64,000 nt of DNA, taken from contig JANUWF010001726.1 of assembly GCA_026120185.1 (NCBI GenBank), positions 1-64,000 on the forward strand. The letters are read 5' to 3'. Below are positions 22,127 through 32,960 of the stretch, piece after piece (position 1 is the stretch's first letter; the number at the start of each line of letters is the position of its first letter). The notes under the pieces are model-generated. The model saw only the letters and a program-made list of their open reading frames with translations, did no database searches and was not told the origin of the DNA. The stretch comes from Voacanga thouarsii. Lineage: Eukaryota; Streptophyta; Magnoliopsida; Gentianales; Apocynaceae. Both the position numbers and the translations under genes were made by a program.

Positions 22127-24500
22127 AAAAGAAATTTAAAATAATTAAAAGAGTCGACCTTTTTTTTTTTTTTCAAAAGTTAACACTATCTTTAATTTTT
22201 TTATTCTTTCCTTTAAGAGAAAGACGCTCCCTCCTCTTAATATTGAAACTAAAAAAGTCAAGATGCTACTTCTTCTCAACCTCTCTATTTCACACAAAAT
22301 TCACAACAAATGTGCATCCAACTAGCATATATTTTATTTGATTCTTGAAATCAAGAAGAATACAAGAGAAGACGAAAAAAAAAAAATTGATTGTGTATTA
22401 TAAGAAATTTAGTCTTTATTTGCTTCATCCATTAGACGATGAAAAGTTTTACAAGATTATGATTGTAAATTTTTTGTTAAATTTTTATCTCAAACCTAAC
22501 GGGAAAATAAAATAGAAAGTGTCAAGGTAATAATGTTTCGAATTTCCAATATAAGAGATGCTTTGATTCCACTATAAAAAAAGTAGTGAAAATCCTAAAA
22601 TAAAAAGAAAAGATATATGTTTAGCAACTTATGAGATTGAAAATTTTGAATTTTTATTAGGAATGAATATTTGGTATGATATATTATTTACTGTCAATTT
22701 TGTTAATTAGTAAGACCTTACAGTCTAAAAATATACACATAGATATTACTATAAAACAGTTAAATGGTTTTACTACTAATTTAAAAGATTATAGGGAAAA
22801 TGAATTTGCATATGTTTTGGAATCTTCTGAAGAAATAGCTATTGAAATGGATATAAAACCTAAATGTCATTAAAACCTATGATTCATCAAAAAAGTCATT
22901 TTGACGAAAATAATAATAATAATGAGATGATACATTTTGCTGAAGATTTTTTTCGTACTGAATATTTTTTATACATAATTGACCAAGCTATTTCTATTGA
23001 AAATAGGTTTAATCAATTTTCAGAATATAAAAATATTTTTATTTTTTTATTTACCTCACAAAAATTAATAACTTTACATGAAGAAACATTAAAAAAATTA
23101 TATTAACCTTGAAAATTACTTTAAAAAATTTGGTGATCATTTTTATATTGATAGTATTAATTAGGGGCGGCAATATTGAACACGACACGCCAACACGACA
23201 CGGTTATAGCGGGTTAGGGTTGGGGTTTCGCGGGTTCGGGTCGAAACAGGTCAACCCGTTTAACTTTAAACGTGTACAGGTCATAAACGGGTTCAATCTG
23301 TTTTAACCCGTTTCAACCCGCGAAGCCGTTTAACTTTTTTTAATATTTATATTTAATACTTTTTGTGATACCCTACAAATTTTACTATAGAAAATTAGAT
23401 AATTTAATTTTTTACATGAATTAATTGAATTCAATTTTATTATATGAATTAATTAAATTGTTTGTATGTCTATTTTGTTTAATTATATGAGACATCTTAA
23501 AAAAAATAAATGATGTTAATGTAGTTATTTGCTTGATATATAGTAAATGAATCATTCTTAATTAATTGTTATTTAGTGTCTATAATAATAATATTAGTAC
23601 GAGTTGGTAAGCAACGACCTTACGCGAGTCTAAAGTGGAATGTTAGACCTTTAGGAAATAACGTATGTAATATGCCTACAGGCCGAATCGAATATAGAAT
23701 GAAAAGAAACTCGTGTGGTGCATTTACCAGAGGGTAAGGTTCACTCAGTATCGATTGACTAGTTCGTATACTATGCTATTTCTGACATTGGGACAAAGAC
23801 AATTTGAATTACACCCTACAAGGACAAGCCTTCCTTTCGTGCTCGTTTTTTGCTCTCCATTTGCTCTTTAAAATTCCTAGCATGCTACGACAAAATTGTT
23901 GTTCTAAATATCTAGAGAAAATAATTTCTTGAATAATCCAATTTTATTGCAAAATTATATTTGTTTAGATTTTTAAGATTAAATCTTATGAATTTATTAA
24001 GATTTCTAAATATTTAGCGGGATGGTTTGTTATTTTATTGATTATTTATGACTTTACGGACTATTTTATTAGTTTTTTAATTTTATATAATTTGATTTGA
24101 TTTTTTCAAATTTTTTGTGTAATGGTGCACAGATTGGCGGGTTTAGTAGGTATTCGGGTTGACGAATTTAGTAATTATCTATTTAATTTTTGTGTCTAAT
24201 TGTGTCATGTCGTGTCAACCCGTTTTATAACACGAACAAGACATGAAAATAAATGGGTTGACACGACACGACACGTTTATTAATTGGGTCGTGTTCGGGT
24301 TGGCCTATCAAGTGTAATTATCTCAAGTTGACACGACCCGCCAACCCGAACACGACACGATTGCCACCCCTAGTATTAATGATTTACCTTCAAAAATTGA
24401 AAGTGTTGAAACAAATTTTGACAAAAGAAATTAGTACTTTAATAAAAAATGTTAAACTATATTAAAATGTTAGATTCTTTCCCAAATACATACATTGCTT
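22010..24500 (+). repeat. right-facing arm of a 2.49-kb inverted repeat
   Basis: This matches 32,961-35,454 in reverse complement with few differences. The arms are separated by about 8.5 kb. Confidence 0.85.
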
Positions 24501-24527
24501 ACAAAATATTATTACCATTAGAAAATG
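22537..24527 (+). pseudogene. hAT transposase (DUF4371/ZMYM1-like), copy 2
   Basis: Near-identical to copy 1 at 2,356-4,345, including both residual frames (22,676-22,873 and 22,864-23,106) and the inserted element at 23,162. The coding signal starts around ATYEIENFEFLLGMNIW just upstream of 22,676. It resumes after the inserted element at 24,381 with a block ending DSFPNTYI. The same stops as copy 1 are present. Confidence 0.7.
23162..24372. mobile_element. non-autonomous hAT element, copy 2
   Basis: 1,211 bp with perfect-looking 13-bp ends TAGGGGCGGCAAT / ATTGCCACCCCTA (one internal C/T difference between ends). The GTATTAAT duplication is at 23,154-23,161 and 24,373-24,380. Confidence 0.82.
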
Positions 24528-25829
24528 TGTTAATCTGGGTTGACTTTAGTAAAAAATGACATTGCAGAAGTACTCTTTAAGGGCCTTTTAGTATAAAATT
24601 TAACTATTCCTAGACAACATATATAGTCATAACTCTAATATATTTCAATATATTTTCTTGTAGTATTCATAAAATCAAGATCAAGGTCGAAAAAATTTGG
24701 TAATTTGTCTTTTAATAAAAAAGGTATTATAAACCTAAACATTTAGAATTTTTCGTTAACAATAATAATACGTGACAGAAGTTGACATTGAAGTTCTTTT
24801 CAAATACATGCAAATGTACGGGTTTTCGTAGTTTGGACAAACATCAATGGTATTTTTGCAATTATCTCCGATTCTAGAGGTATTAGGTAATTATTTATAC
24901 CTCTTGCTAAGTCCATCACATGGAGTATTTATATATATATGTATGTATATATGTGCGCACGCATGTGTATATGCTAAAAATTTTGAATTCAACTTTAATA
25001 TATGTCTATCAAAATTTGGTAAAACTTTGTGATGAACATGCGATACTTGATTATTCCTGTGAATTGTCCAAAATGATATCTGGCCTGTGATTGTCATGGG
25101 GCTCAGGGATGCAAACTGCAGGACAAGTTTTGTCAATGGATGGCTACTTTTTTTTGCACGATTTCAATTCCTCAAAACAAAATTTTACAAATGTTAACTT
25201 TTTTTCACTTTTGTCAGGTGAACTAAAAATTTATTATAATTTACTCTCATTAAGTTAAAAATATGAGTTTTTAGTTATTTAAATTTAAAAATAATCTTTT
25301 TACTCTGATGGGTTGTTTTAATAGTTATACAATAATATAAATACATTAGGATTGTAAGACATATCGAAATCCCTAGTCACCTCTTGGAGTTTCCATTTCT
25401 TTTAGAGGAAGAATGTTGTGTACGTAACAATCAGAAGAATTAACGATACATAATTTGTGATAATGAATCATTATGGATTAACGTACGCTTTCACATCTAA
25501 ATAATCTTTTGAGTAAAGTTTTATTTTTGAAGAATTCGATTAAACGAATTCTTAATTTCTTTCAATGGTACTAGAGCCACCTTACATCGGATCTTATATG
25601 ATAGTCATAAGAACAACTAGCTTGATTTATGTTTATATGTTAAGATTAAAATCTTTTATGTATATATTAGTTGAGTAGTATAAGAATAATGTATTTATAT
25701 TTATGGTGAATGATTTGATTAACTTAGAATAATTCCATGACCATATTTTTTATTTGATAAATATGTATATGTATTATCGAATATTGTAACAAAATGAGTG
25801 GATTATGTTTATTTGTTTCACTTTTGAAC
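24528..25829. other. no gene recognised (unit 2)
   Basis: Counterpart of 4,346-5,647; same content, no supported gene. Confidence 0.5.

Positions 25830-25918
<89 letters not shown>
25830..25918. repeat. (ATT)n microsatellite, unit 2
   Basis: About 29 uninterrupted triplets, longer than the 21 in unit 1. Confidence 0.9.
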
Positions 25919-25919
<1 letters not shown>

Positions 25920-26255
25920 AGGGAAGGTACTAATCACCACTACTGGGGACATTGAAGATGAAAGAAGCAGTAGCCAACGCCAAACAGGGGTAGCTGGATT
26001 AAAATAATATTATAAAAAGGCATGACTTCAATGCTTCAAAAAAGCACTCAAAAAAAAAAATCAAATTCAGGAATTTTAAATTAGGATGGAAGATTTTGTA
26101 GATTGAAACTGTAATTTTGGTATTCACAGTAGTCATGGATAAGGTATGCTCAGGGGAGTATAAATTCACTCGCTGGCATGCATTTTGACTGTGCGTTGCA
26201 CTGATTGATATGTATCACAAAATGCATAATCACTTCTAGGATATAGGGCAAATTT

Positions 26256-26720
26256 GTGAAGAATGAGATGAAAAGAAGAACACACTATGTACTGACTTTT
26301 AATCAAGATTGTGGTATTTTTAATATTGTGTCACTGCATTATGGGCATGGGAAGGGAAATAACTTGTACGAGATTAATATTGAGGCCAGGAAGTACAACT
26401 GTTCCAAATGGGAAATTTATGGAATACCTTGTTCGCACGCGTTTACAACATATCAGCAACTGGAGTTGAATCATGGAGATTTAGTGTCATAAGAAAATAC
26501 AACACTATCCTATAGAATGACTTGTACAGCACAGTTCAGGCCCATTCCACATGAGGATTATTAGCATAATCCTAACTTTAGCTTGGCCCCATTTGCTCAC
26601 CATTTCAAGAATCATCACAGGGGTAGATTGTGGACGTCGCGTATTCGAAATGAGATGAACGAACGTAATCTCGATTCACCACCTCGTTGCGAGATAAATT
26701 TAATACATCTCGCGAGCTGA
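26256..26720 (+). pseudogene. Mutator-like transposase C-terminus with SWIM zinc finger (unit 2)
   Basis: The uninterrupted version of the unit 1 fragment. The 78-codon frame contains HVYVL-like start sequence TFNQDCGIFNIVSLHYGHG and the SWIM motif NCSKWEIYGIPCSHAF. After a stop at 26,490 the family-typical tail TSRIRNEMNER follows near 26,636-26,670. The transposase catalytic core is missing upstream; the 26,000-26,250 stretch shows no coding. Against unit 1 the tail differs at CCTGA/CTCGA near 26,669. It is a decayed end of the element and not a gene. Confidence 0.7.
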
Positions 26721-26759
26721 GTTATTAGGCATTCAACAGTTCTTCTTGGACAACATAGT

Positions 26760-27366
26760 TACGGTCAGAATATAGTCTCGCCTGATTATGCAGTATGGTA
26801 TTGGCCTCACACTTGGTGATTGATTGGTAATTCGATTATAACGCAACCTAATCCTTCGGTCCACCAATTGAGCGGTGGGGCAACAGAAATATTAGTATGT
26901 AAATTTTCTTACATAGTATTATAAAATATATAATTTACACTCAAATAATTTATTAACATTTTGAAATACATATATAGGCTAATTTAATGCATCAGATATT
27001 GCATATTGGCAATGAAGGCTATCAAAATGCGGGTACTGTAAGTAGACAAGTGTTTGCATCAATAACAAATCTCGCTACGCGTTCGTTGATTGCCACTGGT
27101 GAGACAAGTCGTTTGAACCACCCACCCTATGAGCCAATTAGACGAAGCTACATTGCACAACCAATAATTCCGATCCCGAAAAAAGTCAATCGCGGAGTTC
27201 CGCCGGTACGGAGAGGGGGTAGACGAGTACACAGACATGCTGTACCTGATATTCCTATGCAGGATCACTACTCACCAATACACGATTATGAACAAGGTGA
27301 TCCTGCAGAAGTTGAAGATAGGTAAGCTGATTTTATTACTCCAGAGCACCTAGTCTTCGATACTAG
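26760..27366 (+). pseudogene. plant-mobile-domain-like C-terminal region (unit 2)
   Basis: The frame around SPDYAVWYWPHT (about 26,778) resembles the conserved W/Y-rich end of plant mobile domain (MAIN-like, also annotated 'protein phosphatase 7 long form-like') proteins. A 112-codon open frame follows (26,987-27,325: MHQILHIGNEGYQNAG, FASITNLATRSLI, basic VRRGGRRVHRH, acidic YEQGDPAEVEDR). PMD proteins are nuclear and occur both as domesticated genes and inside transposons; here it directly follows Mutator-like transposase sequence. The copia at 27,371 ends it. The assignment rests on pattern similarity only. Confidence 0.45.
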
Positions 27367-27370
27367 ATGC

Positions 27371-29116
27371 TGTTGGGTATCTCTCATGCATATCATATAT
27401 GGCGCAGTGGAAAATTAAAACGAGATACCATCCCAAGATTCGCATATGTGTGGAAAACAAGATATATAGAGAACAAAGGTAACAACTTTTTACCTTTCTT
27501 TGAGTGGCCGGGAAAAATAAAATTTTTCTCCTTCTTGTCTGAGGCGCTATCCAGCAATCCTCTTGATTAAACACCACGCGAGTTGAATATCCAACTACTA
27601 TAATCACAGTGTGTGATTATCTCTAACAGAAATCCACATGAAGGATCACACTCAAGCACCAAGTTTTTTTGTGCTAGCAGAAAACAAAGTGGCGGCTAGG
27701 GTTCTTCTTGTTTTTTAGAAAAACGAGAGAGAGAGAGAGAAGAAGAAGAGAAGGCTTTTCCAACTATTGTTTTTTCATGTATCACCCTTCTATTAGGGTT
27801 TCGTGTATATCCTTTATATGTTACGAAAAATCACTGAAAATTGAGAATTCTAAAATAGTTAGAATTCCCCAATTGTATTTGGAAACATCAAGTTCTCACA
27901 ATTATAATTTGGCCCATAAATTGTAACTAATTATAATTTAGCCATAACAACTTCTCTTTCTCGCAATTAACCCTACTATGTTATCAAATAACATCTTGAG
28001 TATATAATCATCTATTGTGTGTGACCTATTATGTTTTCCAGTCAATTGGTAGCGAACATAAATTAATTCAAATGTCTTTGAGATTAATAATCCATAATTA
28101 ATTAGAATTAATCATATCAATTCTAATCAAGAGTAGTTTATTAATTCATCAATTAATAAACACATATTCACATACCAAGAGCAGTATCTAGCAACATATC
28201 ATGACCACCCAAGAGTCCAGCAAATCAAGTGGCTTGACATGAACCCTTCAATAACAAATTACAGTACAATTAACTCCTTTCACCATACAATATCTCATTC
28301 GGTTTGGAGTACAGAATTAGTGCCAACTCCCTCCAAAATAAATTAATTCTGGCTCGAATATAATAGTACTTGTACCAGGAACCCACTACTCTAAAAGTGT
28401 ATCAATTGGAATTGTTTCCAATACACAGTCGCCTTAGTTAAGGATTCTCGAGTAGTAATTCCTACAAGTGGCCATGAGATATTCGCCTCTACTACTAGGA
28501 GTTGTGAATCCTTTATTGACCATCTCAATTACTTTCATTTACCTTACAATGTACCCAATATCCATCCTATAGGCGGCCCTCGATCTGGCTCCAAAGATTG
28601 GAATCAAAGCACAATGCTCAACAAACAAAGTGCATTGGAGATCTCAAGTCTAAGGATACTTGCACGTTTGCTATATTGAGATTATATCACTGGCACTAAA
28701 TAGTTATCCATGTGATTATCTCATAGTTAGGTCATCCAATGTACTTGTTCCATTAACAAGCATCTATGTGTTAACTTTAAGTATCTCAATACTCACGGAT
28801 ATGAGAACCACCGCCACCGCCGGATCAAATCAGTAAGTCTAATACATACTAGTCTTAACGCATTAATGATGTCGTATCTCATTAATACTACAATTAGGGA
28901 CTATTTAAGTACTAACACTATACAGTGTAGTAGGAATCTCATATCATGATCTCTATCATGATTTCCTTAACATAGTGTTGTACTAGGGACTTTATCTAAC
29001 AATGATATTATATAAAGGTGAACAAAAGAAACTGTAAGATAAATGATGCATTTTATTAAAATAAAATGTGTCATATACAATGTAGAAGTGATTGCCTCTA
29101 GGGCATAACACTAACA
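27371..29116 (-). repeat. copia 3' LTR (unit 2)
   Basis: 1,746 bp, same ends as the unit 1 LTR, inserted after the same GATGC (27,366-27,370). It differs from 9,478-11,225 at only a handful of sites, several of them at CAG/CTG. Confidence 0.88.
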
Positions 29117-29130
29117 AACTCCTACTTGCA

Positions 29131-30991
29131 CTAGAGTCAATCATTCATGTATCTAATATCGAATGACTCAACATGCCTATCATGTTTCTTTTGGGATAGT
29201 GCTTTTGTAAGCGGGTCAGCTATGTTCTCATCCATGGGAACTCTCTCTATCTTTACATCATTTCTATCTATAATCTCCCGGATCAGATGATAACGACGCA
29301 GTACGTGTTTGGATCATTAGTGAGACCGTGGCTCCTTTGCTTGTGCAGTGGCTTCTTTGCTTGTGCAATGGCTCCATTTGTTGTCACAATACAAAGATAT
29401 TGGACCAACAACGCTAGGAACCACATCCAGTTCTATCACGAACTTCTAGATCCAAACAGCCTCCTTAGCTGCTTCAGAAGCGGCTATGTACTCAGCTTCT
29501 GTCATAGAGTCGGAAATAGTCTCTTGTTGGAACTCTTCCAACTTATTGCCCCTCCGTACAACGTAAGCACGTAGTCGGATTGTGATTTGAAATCATCTTT
29601 GTCAGATTGAAAACTGGCATCAGTATACCCGTTTATTTTCAAATCACCTTCTCCATATACTAAGAACACATCCTTGGTCCTTCGTAAGTACTTAAAGATG
29701 TTCTTTACAGTCGCCCAATGACCCTCACCAGGGTCAGATTGGTATCTGCTCGTTAAACTGAGAGCACAAGATACATCGAGCCTTGTACATGATAGATCGA
29801 ACTGCCGAAGCATATGGAATTTTACTTATGTGATCCCTTTCAACTTGTGTCTTGAGAGACATCGACTTTGAAAAGCTTACACCGTGTGACATGGGTAAGA
29901 ATCCCTTTTTAGATTGATCCATGCTAAACTTCTTTAGCACTTTATCTATGTATGTAGACTGTGAAAAACCTAGCAACCTTTTAGATCTATCTCTATAGAT
30001 CCTTATTCCAAGAATATAGATTGCTTCACCAAGGTCTTTCATGGAGAATTGTTTGGACAACCAAATTTTAACTGTTTGCAAGACAGGTATATCGTTTCCT
30101 ATTAGTAATGTCTCATCTACATAAAGTAATAAGAAAACGATTACACTCCCACTGACCTTCTTGTATACACAAGGCTTATCCATGTTTTGAATGAAACCAA
30201 ACTCTTTGATTATTTCATCAAAACGGATGTTCCAACTCCTAGAAGCTTGCTTAAGTCCATAAATGAACCTTTGTAGCTTACACACCTTTGTGCTATCATT
30301 GGATGTGAAACCCTCGGGTTGTGTCATATATACTTCCTTAGTCAGATTTTTATTTAGGAAAGCTGTTTTCACATCCATTTGCCAAATCTCATTATCATAA
30401 TGAGCAGCAATGGTAAGGAGTATCCTAATGGATTTTAACATGGCTGCGGCGAGAAGGTTTCGTCATAGTCAATGCTATATTGTTGACGATAACCCTCGCC
30501 ACTAGACGTGCATTATAGGTAACTAAGTTACCATCCATATCCGCTTTCTTCTTGAAAACCCATTTGCACCCAATAGGTTTAATTGCTTTGGGTGGATCAA
30601 CCAAAGTCCATACTTGGTTGTCGTACATGGAATCCATCTCTGACATCATGGCCTCAAGCCATTTGCCAGATTTTGCACCGTTCAAAACATCCTTGTAGGT
30701 AGTAGGCTCATCTTCATCTATGAGTAATACGTCATTATGGTCACTAATGAGAAATCCACATCTCTCAGGTGCCACACGTATCCTATTAGACCTACGTGGA
30801 TCTTGTGTATAGAAGGTTCATCTATTCTCTCAATAGATGTGAGATTAGACGGTTGATCCTTGTTTGTTTGATCTTCTTGAACTTCACTAAGTTCAATTTT
30901 ACTTCCACTTGTCCCTTTTAAGCATGTGCTTCTTCTCCAAGAAGACAGCATGTTTCGAAACAAACACTTTGTTTTCAGAGGGTAAGTAGAA
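29131..30991 (-). pseudogene. copia reverse transcriptase / RNase H (unit 2)
   Basis: Three overlapping minus-strand frames cover the unit 1 RT region: 30,963-30,718, 30,775-30,425 and 30,441-29,734, then RNase H 29,813-29,502. The YVDE active-site substitution is present here too. RT is split near 30,446, where GCTGCGGCGAG replaces unit 1's GCTACTGGCGAG, and 40 bp on by a one-base loss. RNase H is better preserved here than in unit 1 (GYTDASFQSDKDDF). So each unit is intact where the other is broken, and most disagreements lie on CAG/CTG. No gag or integrase remains in this unit. Confidence 0.82.
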
Positions 30992-30996
30992 GTAAT

Positions 30997-32053
30997 TGTT
31001 AAGGATATGCCCTAGAGTCAATTTGTACTTATACTATTATCGTTATGTTTTATATAATAATATGAGGTTTTCCTTTCCATGAATAGTGCATTTTGTTTTG
31101 TGGTCATCAAGTACGTGACTTGATAGTAAAACCCAGTAATGAATACAATGACTATTCTAAAACTGTCCCTGATCGATTATTATTATTGGAACAATAATAA
31201 ATTAAGCTTAGTATGTTTGTGACTTGATGGCTATGTTTTACTGGTCATGGATATTTGTGATATTAAGTCAAAATATAAATAAATGTTAGAGAATATTGTA
31301 TTGGACATGACCCACTGTGAGAGTACTTCATGGGACATGTCATAAGTACTTTCTAGCCATAATGATGTTAAAAGTCCTTCGACCTAAATTCATCATAGTT
31401 TCCTACCTGATAAGTTCTACATTTTGACGTTGTCTAAAGTTGTCTTTAACCAGATAATAAATTAGACTATTGTTGGATATGGAATAAATCAAGGAGAGGA
31501 ATATGATTGATAACGAAGGAATTTGTCCCTCTCAGTTATGAGAGAGATATTCATGGGCCCTTTAATAAGTTAGACTGTTAAAATGCATGAATGTGCTCAA
31601 ATATATCAATCTAAGATATTGATATCATTTGTTTGAACACTCTACTATGAAATCAAGAAATAATTGATTAAGCTTAATAAGGATGACAAGCTCCGTGCCT
31701 TACGCTTAATCTAGATATCGTGTGACAAAAGGACTAAATATAAAATTGTGGTTTGGTTCAAAGAGATCACTGATCTTCATTTAACCTGGATAGTTATAAT
31801 ATTTTGCTAGAAATCGCTTATAACTTGTGGGCCATTTAAATATGATTTAGGCACACTGTCAGTGTTAAATGAACCTATAGGGTCACACAATAAGTGAACT
31901 TGTTAGGTTATTTTTCTGGTAACCAGATTCGATGAATCTGCAAATAAGTCTAAGTTAATCAAATTTAGAAATTTTACCAGATACAATGAATTTGGAAATT
32001 TGTCCACATTCGATGTATCTGGAAAATGTCCAGATTATAAGAATCTGGCTCGG
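30997..32053 (+). mobile_element. nested LTR, truncated (unit 2)
   Basis: This starts at the same pol position (GTAAT then TGTTAAGG) as the solo LTR of unit 1. It ends at about 32,053, where the sequence jumps to the copia leader across a shared CGG. The jump removes the counterpart of about 14,160-17,040. Confidence 0.82.
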
Positions 32054-32960
32054 AATAAAGAATTTAGTTAAACTTGACCCATTAATCAGGAATTTAATTC
32101 CAAAGGAACTTAATTCTATAGCTTGAACATGCCCGATGTCGAGTAGGCTTGGGTTTGCCCAACAACCTGGTCTCGAAAAATGACTCTCGTTCTTACTATA
32201 TTAATGGAAGGAATTAGGTTTAATATTAATTGAGAGATTTGTTCCTTTTAGTAATTTCAATAAATGACATGCATAAAAATCAATAAATCACAAAATTGAT
32301 AATCATGGTAATAAATCGATTACGTGGTATGGTTATGGACTTTACCCTAAATTAATTTCTTTGAGTCATAAAAGAAATTACTATAGTTAACCTTATGTCT
32401 TCATGCATGATTTAAGTAGAAAGTCATACCTCCTTACCTTGTTTTGGTTGCCATCTTCAAAATAAAATAATTCTACTTCTATCTAACCTATGTAAACTAA
32501 TTACATAATTTCCTAAAGAGAGAAAACCTCGAGTTACATTTGAGGGGAGTTAGATGAGAAGAGAAATTACACAAGAATTTTAGAGAAGATAGGACACGCA
32601 TGCCCTATTTCATAAAAAACCAAAACTGCAAAATGCATGAACAGATATAATTAGTTTTAGCCCGTAACCATCTACCATGCCATTAATTATGCTTAAACAA
32701 AATAAACATATAATTTTCAATATTTTAAAATCACTATTTTGGAAAAATAAAACAAATTCTAAAATCAATATTTTAGAAAAATAGATTAATTTTAAATTTT
32801 CAAAATCATTATTTTGAAAAATAAAATTATTTGTCTCAAAACTAATTTTGAGGAAATGCTTTTGGGTCCCATCTCTCATCAAATGAGAATTTTCCGTTTT
32901 AAAACTCTATTTCAGATTTTTTTTTTTTAAATGGCTGGAATGTCCCAAATAACAGAGTAG
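32051..32960 (-). other. copia leader remnant (unit 2)
   Basis: This copies 17,040-17,948. The open frame 32,882-32,610 is AT-rich leader and also occurs in unit 1; it is not called as a gene. At 32,961 the sequence switches to the inverted hAT block across a short shared AAG. Confidence 0.65.

Larger units (their letters stand above)
20599..32960 (+). repeat. second unit of the tandem segmental duplication
   Basis: From 20,599 the sequence repeats the window start (AGTATTAATTCCTTTGAAAT) and follows it through the hAT block, microsatellite, SWIM fragment, PMD-like tail and copia 3' half. The offset is 20,598 at the left end, 20,181 in the hAT block and 17,893 at the copia edge. The shifts are explained by a deletion near 20,850, a 270-bp segment absent from unit 1, and the 2.3-kb scrambled insertion in unit 1. 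Identity looks very high by eye. Confidence 0.9.
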
